64,000 nucleotides of DNA from Tenacibaculum agarivorans (GCF_001936575.1 NZ_MSMP01000020.1:1-64000), one strand, 5' to 3'. Shown: positions 17,900 through 27,159, counted from the stretch's first letter. Notes: generated by a model from the letters alone, not told the origin. Translations and numbers: made by a program.

Positions 17900-20800
17900 T
17901 TATCTCTTAATAAAACGCTTAGTTACCGCTTTTCCATTAGAAATAAACTTCACAAAATAAGATCCTGTAGCATATTCAGAAACGTCAATTGTTAATTTAT
18001 CACTAACCTTTTTATTAGAAGTATACATTATTTGTCCTGTAATAGAGTAGATTGTTACTTCGCTGAAATCACCATTTAAAATCTCTATATTCAAGCTACT
18101 TAATGTTGGGTTTGGATATAGCTTAATATTTCTTAAAGATTCTTGAGTGAATTCTATTAATTCTTCATTAGGTGTAGAAACCACTTCTTCTTCTGCTCTT
18201 GAAGTACTAGTTACATTATCTCCACTTATAGTAATTAAATCAAAATATACTCTATCTGCATTACCACTAGCATCACAACGTAAACGGAATCTGTTACCAG
18301 AGTTGAAATTGTAATCTGCAGCATTTAACGTAATGGTGTCAGTGAAAAATTCTTCATTATTATAATCAACACCAACAACATAATTACCAATTACTTCATA
18401 AGATGAACCATTAAAGAATTCTACAAAGAAGTCTTCACCAGTTTCAAAACTATTAATGAATGCATGGAATTCAAAAGTTACAGTATTATTACCTGTAAGG
18501 TCTAATACAGGAGATACTGTGTTCGATGTACTTGTATCATCTCTAAGTCTTATAGAAAAACTTCCGTCAAATGATCTAGCAGCATTATTCACACGTGCAC
18601 AGTCACTTCCAGGGTCACTCCAACCTTGAAGTCCAGTTTCAAAACTATATCCAGCAATTACACCTGGTGTTCCGCCACCACCGGTACTAGTTTCTAAATT
18701 GATAGTATAATCTTCAACTTCTCCATAAGTAAAGTTCTCACAAGAAGTAGGGATATCGTTATACTTCATAGAAACTCTCATTCTCACAGAAGTAGCCGAA
18801 GTACCAGAAGGAACAGTAAATGTACCACTATTGGTAGGATCTGAAGATGGAGCTTTAGACCAAACTAATTCACCACTATCAGTAAAATCACCATTATTAT
18901 TATAATCTATCCAAACAGCATATCCTTCATTATAAACAGTTCCTGTCCAAGTTGGAGTTACAGTTATAGTATATTGTTGTCCTTCACTTAGATTTGTAGA
19001 AATACCTGAAAAATCCGAATAAAATTGCGCTCCAGAAGTATTATTTATAGTGTTTAAAGTTACATTACTAATAAACTCATCATTTACATTATTACTAGAA
19101 GAAGCACAATAAGTAACTTGAGCCACTAATGTTGTAAATGTTGTACTAATACTACCAGAAACATTTCCAGCAGCATCTTGTGCCACTATAGAAGCAGTAT
19201 ATTGTGTAGTTGGAGATAAACCTGTTACATTAAAAGAAGTTGTACCAGATGTACCAACTTGATTTCCATCAATAGAAATAAGGTATCTAGCAACAGCTAC
19301 ATTATCAGTTGCAGCTGTCCAAGTTAACGTAGCTCCAGTATCACTAATGTTTGAAGCAGCTAAGTTAGAAGGATCAGTAGGAGCTTCAGTATCTGGTGGC
19401 CCAGCAGGTTGCATTTCAAATGTACCAATAACTCCTTTTCTCCCGTTATTCATATACTCAGTGATGTACCAGAAAGTACTATTATTAGATGGATCTACAT
19501 CTATTTTACTATAGTCTCCGTAACGTGTACCTGGAATATTTTGATTTCCATTAGCAATTAATCCTTCTATGGCAGTCATTGCACCTAATGGATCTCCATC
19601 AGATCTTCCTGTAAAATAAGAACTAACTCTAGTAGTAGTTGAACTTGATGAACTCGATAAAGAAGTATATCCCATACCAATATTTCCACTAGCATCCATT
19701 GCTAAACTAGCGTTCCAAGCATGTCTACCGTCAGGAGCATTATAAGTACCTTCTTGGTATAAAGACCAAGGTTGGTTATCACCAGTTTGACGGAATTCCA
19801 TCCAACGTACACCTGCCAACTTACCTGAAGAAGCATCAGTATCTACCACAAAATTGAATACTGCTGAATTATGAGTAGCAAATTTTCTGAATTGTGCTTG
19901 ATTCATAATTGTAGCTTGTAATGCATCAATAGTAGGTCCTCCATTAGGTTGAGGTAAATTAGAAAAACTTCCTCCATCAAATACACCAATAAAAGGCGTA
20001 ACAGGAATTTCAGTTGGGCTAGAAACTGTTGAGTTAGAAGTATTATTCCAGTCAACATCTATTGTCCATACTTTTACATGATCAGTTGAAACACCAGCCC
20101 ATGCATTGTCTTGCATATATACTACAGTAGCACCTCCAGTTGCTGGTAAATTATTGTCAGTAACATTTAATACTTGAGGACTATAAAAACCGCTAGTAGC
20201 AATGTTAGGTAAGTTAAAACCTAAAATACCTGCATTAGTATCACCATTTAACATAGCAGCTCTATCTAAAGCCCAAACTCTATTAGATCCTGAAGTATTA
20301 TCAGTAATGTAATATCCATCACTCCAAACAGATAACTTTTGATAATCTTGTATTTGGGTAATATTATAGATATACCATCCAGAAGTTAATGGATCTGGGC
20401 CATCAGAAACAGCTATTTGTGCACCACCTCCTAAAAAAGATAGTACCCATCTGTCAGCTGCATTATCATAAGAAACAGTTAAGTCACAACATCCACCTGA
20501 TGGGAAAATAGCTGGATTTGGAGCAGTTTCTCCTAATAATTCATTTCCTTGCTTGTCGTAAATCATAAAACCGGTGTTAAAAACAACCATAACATGGTTT
20601 GGTCCTACAGCTAAAGACGGATCTGTAGGTTGTGAGTTTGAAGAGTAAGTGTCAAACACCAAGCCTGCATTGGCCATTTTTACACTTTGCTCTCTTGGAT
20701 GTCTATTTCTTCTAAAATAGTCATCTTGGGTCTGAGGGTCTTGACCAGGAATGATTACACTTCCCATAGACCTTTTGTCTTTTGCCTCTTTTTGGACGTT

Positions 20801-20953
20801 TACAAACGGAACTAAGTCTGCAGATCTAGTGGACATAGGAGTGACGTATTCCACTGAAGAAATCGTTCCGCGATAAAAAGGTTTGTTGTTGGTTTCTTGA
20901 GCTATGGCAATAATAGCCCATAAGAATAAAACAATGGATAATTGTTTTTTCAT
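17900..20953 (-). CDS. Multidomain secreted protein, T9SS type A cargo
   Basis: 1017 residues. Signal peptide to AIAIAQ, then a ~500-residue N-terminal region with propeller-like repeats (DPSLAVGPNHVMVVFNTG, DNAADRWVLSFL, KLSVWSDGYYIT, WNASLAMDASGNIGMGYTS) typical of sialidase-like or unannotated surface proteins. It continues with a fibronectin III domain (~540-620), a GEVED domain (ending YGEVEDYTINLE), a MAM/jelly-roll-like domain with SFETGLQGW, and a C-terminal type A sorting domain (LYPNPTLSSLNIEI ... GSYFVKFISNGKAVTKRFIKR). Exported and surface-attached by T9SS. Substrate unknown; no catalytic motif is recognised. Confidence 0.88.
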   Translation of the reverse strand: MKKQLSIVLFLWAIIAIAQETNNKPFYRGTISSVEYVTPMSTRSADLVPFVNVQKEAKDKRSMGSVIIPGQDPQTQDDYFRRNRHPREQSVKMANAGLVFDTYSSNSQPTDPSLAVGPNHVMVVFNTGFMIYDKQGNELLGETAPNPAIFPSGGCCDLTVSYDNAADRWVLSFLGGGAQIAVSDGPDPLTSGWYIYNITQIQDYQKLSVWSDGYYITDNTSGSNRVWALDRAAMLNGDTNAGILGFNLPNIATSGFYSPQVLNVTDNNLPATGGATVVYMQDNAWAGVSTDHVKVWTIDVDWNNTSNSTVSSPTEIPVTPFIGVFDGGSFSNLPQPNGGPTIDALQATIMNQAQFRKFATHNSAVFNFVVDTDASSGKLAGVRWMEFRQTGDNQPWSLYQEGTYNAPDGRHAWNASLAMDASGNIGMGYTSLSSSSSSTTTRVSSYFTGRSDGDPLGAMTAIEGLIANGNQNIPGTRYGDYSKIDVDPSNNSTFWYITEYMNNGRKGVIGTFEMQPAGPPDTEAPTDPSNLAASNISDTGATLTWTAATDNVAVARYLISIDGNQVGTSGTTSFNVTGLSPTTQYTASIVAQDAAGNVSGSISTTFTTLVAQVTYCASSSNNVNDEFISNVTLNTINNTSGAQFYSDFSGISTNLSEGQQYTITVTPTWTGTVYNEGYAVWIDYNNNGDFTDSGELVWSKAPSSDPTNSGTFTVPSGTSATSVRMRVSMKYNDIPTSCENFTYGEVEDYTINLETSTGGGGTPGVIAGYSFETGLQGWSDPGSDCARVNNAARSFDGSFSIRLRDDTSTSNTVSPVLDLTGNNTVTFEFHAFINSFETGEDFFVEFFNGSSYEVIGNYVVGVDYNNEEFFTDTITLNAADYNFNSGNRFRLRCDASGNADRVYFDLITISGDNVTSTSRAEEEVVSTPNEELIEFTQESLRNIKLYPNPTLSSLNIEILNGDFSEVTIYSITGQIMYTSNKKVSDKLTIDVSEYATGSYFVKFISNGKAVTKRFIKR

Positions 20954-21131
20954 AATGATAGGGTTTTGGTTAATTAATTAACATAAAGTTAACTAAAAAA
21001 ATCTAACAAAAAAAGGTTAATTTGTTGATTTTTAAACAATTGATATTTTAGAAGAATTTATTAGTGTGTGTATTAAAGAGCTACACTGCAATTGAAGAGA
21101 TTATGATCACATTAAAAGTAGTCAAAAAAAA

Positions 21132-21407
21132 TTACTTAAATGTATTTTTTATCATTTGAAGCCAATCTTTTATTTCATGTGTATTTTCAAAATAACGATT
21201 TGCTTCTTTAGCTATAGCTTGAAGTATATATTCATCATCATCTATTGTGTTCAATTTCTCAAGAGTTAGTGTATTGATTTCTTCAGAATTATCAGAAATA
21301 TATTGTTGGACCACTTCGATATCAGATAAACCATCTAAATCGGCATCAGGAAAATAACCAGCAAAAAAATCAAAAAGTAAGGGATGAGTATCTTGTAATT
21401 GTATCAT
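21132..21407 (-). CDS. Putative CdiI-like (CdiI_2 type) immunity protein
   Basis: 91 residues, cytoplasmic and acidic. The pattern resembles small contact-dependent-inhibition immunity proteins of the CdiI_2 type: LLFDFFAGYFPDADLDGLSD, an acidic helix VVQQYISDNSEEINTLTLEKL, and a C-terminal ANRYFENTHEIKDWLQMI. It lies 80 bp after a lipoprotein with an RNase A-like toxin domain on the same strand, the expected toxin-immunity order. Family assignment is from memory of the profile and needs an HMM search. Confidence 0.62.
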   Translation of the reverse strand: MIQLQDTHPLLFDFFAGYFPDADLDGLSDIEVVQQYISDNSEEINTLTLEKLNTIDDDEYILQAIAKEANRYFENTHEIKDWLQMIKNTFK

Positions 21408-21430
21408 CAGGAAATTGAATTGTAAAAATG

Positions 21431-21463
21431 AACACTCTAAAAATAATAAACTTCTAGAGTGTT
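21431..21463 (-). terminator. Hairpin between toxin and immunity genes (possible attenuator)
   Basis: AACACTCTA (21431-21439) pairs with 21455-21463. On the minus strand it is followed by only a short T-run, so it may act as a partial terminator or a processing site rather than a full stop. Confidence 0.4.
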
Positions 21464-21487
21464 ATAGGTATTCGAAGGATTAAAAAA

Positions 21488-22033
21488 TTAATTTGGATAA
21501 GCAGTAAGTATTCTGTATCCATATCCAGAGCAATTTCTTCTGTCTAGAACAACTCTAAATCTTCTAGTACTATAAGGATAAGAAGATCCTCTTCTTAAAA
21601 CTTTACCAATATTACGATGATGTGAATAATCTAATACTAATCTAGAGCCACCATTACCATTTAACCAACTATTAACTCTACTACTATTTCTACTTATCGC
21701 ATTATAAATGACTTGTCCAGCTTGATTTAATTCATAAAAAGTACTCGCTGCACTAATACTTGATGTATTTAAACGATTACGTAGATAAGCATCAGATTTT
21801 TCTATGTGTCTTTCTATAGTATGTCCACCACAATTTTCATGTGTAATTAAAAAGCCAGATCCTCCTCTTGAAGCTACTGTTAAATTTTCAATAGAGTTTG
21901 TGTTTTCAATAGAAGTAATTACTTCATTATCATTAGAAATAATTTCTCCATCTTGACATGCACTAAAAGAAGTAGTAACAAGTAATCCTAATAGAAATAA
22001 TTTGAAGTAATAATTCAGTTTTAAAAGTTTCAT
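21488..22033 (-). CDS. Lipoprotein with RNase A-like toxin domain
   Basis: 181 residues. Lipoprotein signal with lipobox SFSAC (Cys26), a ~35-residue Asn/Glu-rich linker, then a domain at ~62-180 matching the bacterial RNase A-like toxin (CdiA-CT of Yersinia kristensenii type): GGHTIERHIEKS, ISAASTF, RLVLDY, FRVVLDR and the closing ILTAYP. The catalytic set known for that family (His, Arg 11 residues later, and T-x-Y) is visible as His76, Arg87, Thr177 and Tyr179. There is no CdiA, Rhs or T9SS carrier; the domain is attached directly to a lipoprotein anchor. Probable RNA-degrading effector; delivery route unknown. Confidence 0.7.
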   Translation of the reverse strand: MKLLKLNYYFKLFLLGLLVTTSFSACQDGEIISNDNEVITSIENTNSIENLTVASRGGSGFLITHENCGGHTIERHIEKSDAYLRNRLNTSSISAASTFYELNQAGQVIYNAISRNSSRVNSWLNGNGGSRLVLDYSHHRNIGKVLRRGSSYPYSTRRFRVVLDRRNCSGYGYRILTAYPN

Positions 22034-22393
22034 AAAATGTATTTTAATGGTTAATTAATGTAGCCAAATGTAACTTTGTAATGAAAAGAAATTATTAGGT
22101 ATGCTTTAGGATTGTGTTAGTAAATTGTAAAATGAAAAAACATACATTAGGCAGGGAAAACCTTAATTTTGAAATGAAAGTCAGTGAAATAGAAAAAGCG
22201 GTTAATTTCTTTATTTATGAAAGAAATATAGATACATACGAAAATGAATGAACAACAATCAGAAATAGGTTGAATAGTAATCAAAAAATAGTAAGCTTTT
22301 TAAGTAGTTACTTTTAAATTATATTTTAGCATCAGTTTTAGAGTAAATAAATACGTATGAAAAGACTAATTTTAAAAGAAACCACTTACTAAA
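22034..22393. other. Intergenic region between divergent toxin and LRR genes
   Basis: 360 bp, AT-rich, must hold the promoters of the toxin operon (minus) and the LRR gene (plus). The only open frame seen is a 25-codon ATG ORF at 22174-22251 with no recognisable product. No strong hairpin noted. Confidence 0.5.
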
Positions 22394-23506
22394 ATGAAAA
22401 AGATTTTTTTTTATATCAGCATTACATTGTTTTCTATATCAATAAAAGCTCAAGTTTATAAAGGAAACATACAATTTAAAACTCAAGAAGAACTTGAAGA
22501 AGCTTTTAGTAGTTCAGGGGGTCTGTATAATAGTATAGATATAGATGGTTATATTATAATAGGGGATAGATCAAATAGAAGTAATATTACAAGTTTAAGC
22601 TTCTTCTCAAAGATCAGAAGAATAAAAGAAGGAGTCTATATTTTCAACAACCCAGAATTACAATCATTAAGAGGATTACAAGCGCTAAAGAGTGTGTCAG
22701 AAATAGAAATAACAGGGAATTCTGGCTTGAAAAATTTGAATGGACTCGAAAATTTAGAGCAAATAGAAAGTTTATGTAAAATCTCTCATAATACTGCTTT
22801 GGTTTCTTTGAAAGGATTACAAAGGTTAGAAAAAGTAGGAGAATTTGAGCTATTTTTGAATAAAAGCTTAAAAAGCTGTGAAGGTTTAGAAAAATTAACC
22901 ACTGTAAAAACAAATTTCAGCATAGATGATAATGATGAGCTATTAAATATAGAAGCATTAAATATCAAAACTATAGGGAATGTGTTAAGTATTAAAAACA
23001 ATAATAAGCTAGAAACATTAAAAGGCTTAGAGCATATAAAAATACTTAATAACCTCATTATATCGGGTAATAGTAATATCAGTACTCTGAAAGGATTAGA
23101 TAATTTAAAACGAATAGTAAAAGGAGGAGCTTTACTAAGAGGAAATGATAAATTAATCACCATGGAAGGACTTCATAACTTGATTGAAGTTGATGAGTAT
23201 TTAGATATTTGGTCTAATAAGAGTTTACAATCTCTATCAGCACTAAAGAATTTAAAAAAAGTGGGAGGAGAACTTCATATAGCAGAAAATCATATATTAT
23301 ACGACCTGCAAGGATTAGAAAACATAAATCAGATAGGAAGTTTGAGTATTCGTGAAAATAATGATCTACAAGATTTTTGTGCTTTGAGTATTTTTTTTAG
23401 AAGCATAGCAGTAGAAGATTTTAAAAAGAAGTTTGATATAAAATACAATAAATTCAATCCAAGTATGAGTGCTTTAAAAACGAATCATTGCATTTTGGGT
23501 AGATAA
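22394..23506 (+). CDS. Secreted leucine-rich-repeat (receptor-L-domain-like) protein
   Basis: 370 residues. Signal peptide to ISIKAQ, then about ten irregular ~23-residue LRR-type repeats (SLRGLQALKSVSEIEITGN, TLKGLEHIKILNNLIISGN, LQGLENINQIGSLSIREN), the Receptor L-domain solenoid pattern also seen in BspA-like bacterial proteins. No lipobox and no C-terminal T9SS sorting domain, so periplasmic or secreted by another path. It ends 22 bp before pbpC and is probably co-transcribed with it. Confidence 0.82.
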   Translation: MKKIFFYISITLFSISIKAQVYKGNIQFKTQEELEEAFSSSGGLYNSIDIDGYIIIGDRSNRSNITSLSFFSKIRRIKEGVYIFNNPELQSLRGLQALKSVSEIEITGNSGLKNLNGLENLEQIESLCKISHNTALVSLKGLQRLEKVGEFELFLNKSLKSCEGLEKLTTVKTNFSIDDNDELLNIEALNIKTIGNVLSIKNNNKLETLKGLEHIKILNNLIISGNSNISTLKGLDNLKRIVKGGALLRGNDKLITMEGLHNLIEVDEYLDIWSNKSLQSLSALKNLKKVGGELHIAENHILYDLQGLENINQIGSLSIRENNDLQDFCALSIFFRSIAVEDFKKKFDIKYNKFNPSMSALKTNHCILGR

Positions 23507-23528
23507 TTAACTTTTCTTAATAATAGCT

Positions 23529-25889
23529 ATGAGATCGTATTTAAAAACTTGCTTTAATTTTTTAAAAAAACACAAGAAGAAATCTATTGTAGTTATCATA
23601 CTGTTGATTATATATTATTTTTCACTTCCTAAAGAATTATTTAAAACTCCAACATCTACTGTGGTAGTATCTAGTAATGAAGAATTATTGGGAGCTACTA
23701 TTGCCAATGATGGTCAATGGAGATTTCCAGAATTAGATTCTGTTCCTTATAAATTTCAACAATGTATTATACAGTTTGAAGACGCATACTTTTACAAACA
23801 TTTTGGGTTTAATCCAGTATCAATTGGTAAAGCTCTGGTAGAAAACAGTAAAGCTAAAAGAGTAGTTAGAGGAGGAAGTACTATAACACAACAAGTAATT
23901 CGATTGTCTAGAAAAAATAGAAAAAGATCTTATGTAGAGAAAATAAAAGAACTATTCCTAGCCACACGATTAGAGTTTAGACATACCAAAGAAAAAATTT
24001 TAAACCTGTATGCTTCTCATGCTCCATTTGGAGGTAATGTGGTAGGTTTAGAAATGGCTGCATGGAGATATTACGGTTTACAACCTTCTCAATTATCATG
24101 GGCAGAAAGTGCAACATTAGCTGTACTGCCTAATGCACCATCTTTAATTTATCCAGGAAAAAATCAGGAAAAGTTAAAGCGGAAAAGAAATGGATTGTTA
24201 CATAAATTATATTCTAAACGTATTATTGATAGCTTAACGTATGGATTAGCTATCGAAGAAGAATTACCGCATAAACCTTATAGATTACCTCAAGTAGCTT
24301 CTCATTTTGTGCATGAAGTAAAAAAGAAACATAATGGAGAAAAAGTACATAGTTCAATAGATATTTTACTACAAAAACAAGTAAATAATCTTGCAAAGCA
24401 TCATTATGAATTAATGAAGCAGAATGAAGTATATAATTTATCAGTTCTTGTTTTAGATGTAAAAACAAGAAAAGTATTAAGCTATGTAGGTAATGCTCCA
24501 ACAGATGTTAAGCATCAAAAGGATGTGAATAATATAATATCTCCAAGAAGTACAGGAAGTACTCTAAAGCCTTTTTTGTATGCCCATATGCTACAATCAG
24601 GAGATTTATTACCCGCACAATTAATAGCAGACATACCAACTGAAATAGCTGGATACACACCTAAAAACTTTGATTTATCTTTTGATGGAGCGGTACCAGC
24701 TAATGAAGCATTAACACGTTCACTCAATATTCCTGCTGTACGTATGCTGAGAAGTTACGGATTAGAAAAGTTTAATGAAATTTTAAAAAGATATAAAATT
24801 AAACATATTAATAAATCTGCAGACTATTATGGTCTATCATTAATTTTAGGTGGTGCAGAAGCTAGTTTGTGGGATTTGTGTAAATTATTTGCAGGATATG
24901 CGGGTACAGTTACTCATTTTGAAGAGTTAAAGTATCAATACTATAGTAATGAATTTATAGAACCTATATATATAAATGATATACAAGTCAATTATGGAAA
25001 TACAGAGGCAAATCCAAATTATATAGATGCAGGATCAGCCTATTTAACGTTAAATACGCTAACAGAAGTAAATAGACCATTAAGTGATCAAGCATGGAAG
25101 TATTATGATTCTTCACAGAAAATAGCATGGAAAACAGGAACTAGTTTTGGAAATAAAGATGCTTGGGCCATAGGAACAACAAAAGATTATGTTGTTGGGG
25201 TTTGGGTAGGAAATTCAGATGGAGAAGGTAGGGCAGATTTAACAGGAGTAGGAAGTGCAGCACCATTATTATTTAAAGTTTTTGATATTTTACCAAAATC
25301 GGATTGGTTTTTAGAGCCTTATGAAGATTTAATAGAACAAGAGATTTGTATAGAGAGTGGCTGTATAGCATTACCTATTTGCAGATCTACTACAAAAAGA
25401 GTATCTAAAAATGGAGTTAGAGCAAAATCATGTCCGTATCATAAAGAAGTTTTATTAGATGAAACAGAGACTTTTAGAGTTAATACAGGATGTGAATCTA
25501 TTAGTAACATGGTAACAAAACCCTGGTTTGTATTACCTCCCTTAATGGCTTTTTATTATAAACAAAAGAATCCTAATTATAAGAAATTACCAGATATGAA
25601 GTTAGGATGCTCAACTATTGAAAATAATAAAATTGATTTTGTATACCCAACAAAACTAAAGTCTAGATTGTCTTTAACTAAAGATAGTGATGGAAATACG
25701 CAACCTATTATTTTAAAGCTAACCCATAGTAATGCTACAGCAAAAATTTATTGGTATTTAGATGATCAGTATATAGGTATTACAGAAGATTATCATGAAT
25801 TACCTGTAGTTCCTGTACAGGGTAATCATATAATTACTGTAATAGATGATTTAGGAAACGAGCTAAAAAGATATATTGAGATATATTAA
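23529..25889 (+). CDS. pbpC: Penicillin-binding protein 1C (PbpC)
   Basis: 786 residues. Short cytoplasmic tail, one membrane anchor (~19-32), GT51 glycosyltransferase domain with catalytic Glu84 in FEDAYFYKHFG and GGSTITQQ (115-122), then a transpeptidase with STLK (Ser344-Lys347), RSLN and KTG at 535. The C-terminus carries the BiPBP_C beta domain (~700-786) typical of PBP1C. It polymerises and cross-links peptidoglycan in the periplasm. PbpC is classically paired with YfhM-type alpha-2-macroglobulin, which here is 7.2 kb upstream. Confidence 0.93.
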   Translation: MRSYLKTCFNFLKKHKKKSIVVIILLIIYYFSLPKELFKTPTSTVVVSSNEELLGATIANDGQWRFPELDSVPYKFQQCIIQFEDAYFYKHFGFNPVSIGKALVENSKAKRVVRGGSTITQQVIRLSRKNRKRSYVEKIKELFLATRLEFRHTKEKILNLYASHAPFGGNVVGLEMAAWRYYGLQPSQLSWAESATLAVLPNAPSLIYPGKNQEKLKRKRNGLLHKLYSKRIIDSLTYGLAIEEELPHKPYRLPQVASHFVHEVKKKHNGEKVHSSIDILLQKQVNNLAKHHYELMKQNEVYNLSVLVLDVKTRKVLSYVGNAPTDVKHQKDVNNIISPRSTGSTLKPFLYAHMLQSGDLLPAQLIADIPTEIAGYTPKNFDLSFDGAVPANEALTRSLNIPAVRMLRSYGLEKFNEILKRYKIKHINKSADYYGLSLILGGAEASLWDLCKLFAGYAGTVTHFEELKYQYYSNEFIEPIYINDIQVNYGNTEANPNYIDAGSAYLTLNTLTEVNRPLSDQAWKYYDSSQKIAWKTGTSFGNKDAWAIGTTKDYVVGVWVGNSDGEGRADLTGVGSAAPLLFKVFDILPKSDWFLEPYEDLIEQEICIESGCIALPICRSTTKRVSKNGVRAKSCPYHKEVLLDETETFRVNTGCESISNMVTKPWFVLPPLMAFYYKQKNPNYKKLPDMKLGCSTIENNKIDFVYPTKLKSRLSLTKDSDGNTQPIILKLTHSNATAKIYWYLDDQYIGITEDYHELPVVPVQGNHIITVIDDLGNELKRYIEIY

Positions 25890-25902
25890 GTAATTATTAA
25901 TC

Positions 25903-26129
25903 TTAAATAACGTGAGTTCGATTCAAGAATATATTTTTAAATATGTAAATCAGTCGATAACGTGTTTACGATGAATGAAACTCAGTGAAGTGAAGAAGTG
26001 ATCTATTAATTTAATAACGAAAATATCATTTATAAGACAAAGATTGCTTCATCCGTTTCACTGCTTTGCAAAGACTTCTTTATTTACAAGGGATTCAAGG
26101 TAAAATTACATCGAACTCACGTTAAATAG
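25903..26129. repeat. Inverted-repeat-bounded element (possible MITE/REP-like)
   Basis: ATCGAACTCACGTTA at 26110-26124 is perfectly inverted at 25908-25922. The same motif is present at 4766-4786. The ~185-bp interior has no long ORF. The interior itself contains a looser palindromic arrangement (AGTGAAGTGAAGAAGTGATC against GCTTCATCCGTTTCACTGC). Confidence 0.5.
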
Positions 26130-26138
26130 CATAAAAAA

Positions 26139-26160
26139 ACCGAAACTTATATGTTTCGGT
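26139..26160. terminator. Hairpin ACCGAAAC...GTTTCGGT
   Basis: An 8-bp perfect stem with a 6-nt loop; the minus strand ends in a long U-run. It lies directly downstream (minus sense) of the open stretch at 26184-26297, as a terminator would. Confidence 0.65.
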
Positions 26161-26183
26161 CTTTAGTTTCTTAATCTTTTTTC

Positions 26184-26297
26184 TTAATTCTTTATAACAA
26201 TCTCCCCATCAAAACTTAATGAATTAGTAATTGATAATTGCATAGTAATAGTTTTTCTGTTAAAATATGTTAACAAGAATGATGCCGAAATACTATT
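26184..26297 (-). pseudogene. Possible C-terminal remnant of a lost gene
   Basis: A minus-strand frame, open for 37 codons, ends in NSLSFDGEIVIKN and a TAA, followed 24 bp later by a terminator-like hairpin. The sequence reads like a protein C-terminus, but an upstream in-frame stop at 26298-26300 and the lack of a longer frame indicate a decayed or truncated gene. Family unrecognised. Confidence 0.3.
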
Positions 26298-26395
26298 TTA
26301 TTTAATTTTTTAGGATTATTACGTTAAAAAAATAAGATCAGCCGTATTAATAGAGGTAATTTGATAAATTCGTTAGCTTAAATTCAACATCTGAA

Positions 26396-26998
26396 ATGAA
26401 AAAAAAACTATTCTTATTTAGTGTTCTAGTATTAAGTGTATTTACAATTACGGCTCAAGAGAAAGAAACTGAAAAAGGTTTTGCAGAGAAAGATATTTAT
26501 ATCTCCGGAACTTTGAATTATAGGAATTTTAGTGAGTCCAATACAAGTTCTGAATCAACAGTATTAAGTGTGAGCCCTTCATTAGGTTATTTTGTATCCG
26601 AGCATATTGCATTAGAATTGGGATTAACAGTTGGAACAAATGAAAATTTTGGAAACTTTGGAAATAGTGAAACTAGTACTTTTGGTATAGAAATAGGAGG
26701 AAAGTATTTTTTTACACCAAACAATAGATTTTCATTTACAGCAGGAGCAAATATTTTTTACAGAAGAACTAGTAATGAGAGTAGTGGAGTAGAACAACCA
26801 AGTATCAACTCTTATGGTTTTGAAATAGCTCCAGGATTAAATTATTTTATATCTAAGAAATTCGCATTAACAACTTCAATAGGCATGTTGTCTTACACAA
26901 ACTCTAAATCAGAGCAAGATGGAGCAAACGCTTTTAATACTTTTGATATTAATTTAGACTTCTCTAATATAAACCTTGGAGTTTTATATAAGTTTTAG
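26396..26998 (+). CDS. Outer-membrane beta-barrel protein
   Basis: 200 residues. Signal peptide to TITAQ, then about eight amphipathic beta strands (IYISGTLNYRNFS, GYFVSEHIALELGLTVG, FGIEIGGKYFF, FSFTAGANIFYRR) ending in the aromatic YKF typical of an OMP C-terminus. Small porin/OmpW-like fold, ligand unknown. It stands alone on the plus strand just before the GG-leader peptide locus. Confidence 0.8.
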   Translation: MKKKLFLFSVLVLSVFTITAQEKETEKGFAEKDIYISGTLNYRNFSESNTSSESTVLSVSPSLGYFVSEHIALELGLTVGTNENFGNFGNSETSTFGIEIGGKYFFTPNNRFSFTAGANIFYRRTSNESSGVEQPSINSYGFEIAPGLNYFISKKFALTTSIGMLSYTNSKSEQDGANAFNTFDINLDFSNINLGVLYKF

Positions 26999-27083
26999 GT
27001 TTTTTACTGAAAACTTATTTTTATTGATTTATATTTAATTTAAATTGTATTTTATTGAATTAAAATCAATGATTTTTGACTTT

Positions 27084-27091
27084 TACTTTTG
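27084..27091 (+). promoter_or_regulatory. Candidate -7 element for GG-peptide 1
   Basis: TACTTTTG fits TAnnTTTG and lies 68 bp before the peptide start. A TTG at 27055-27057 is a possible but distant -33 element. Confidence 0.4.
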
Positions 27092-27159
27092 ATATTTTTA
27101 ATTTTAGCGATAAGTATCTTATTTTGATACCGAATAATTAATCTTAAAAAACTATTATC

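Larger units (their letters stand above)
25890..26395. other. Intergenic region with inverted repeats and a gene remnant
   Basis: 506 bp without an intact gene. It contains a ~225-bp segment bounded by a 15-bp inverted repeat (25903-25923 and 26109-26129), a hairpin at 26139-26160, and a short minus-strand open stretch (26184-26297). The last ~100 bp are the likely promoter region of the next gene. Confidence 0.55.

Noticed and set aside
22174-22251. 25-codon ATG ORF upstream of the LRR gene
   Set aside because: Too short, no recognisable product, no support beyond an open frame.
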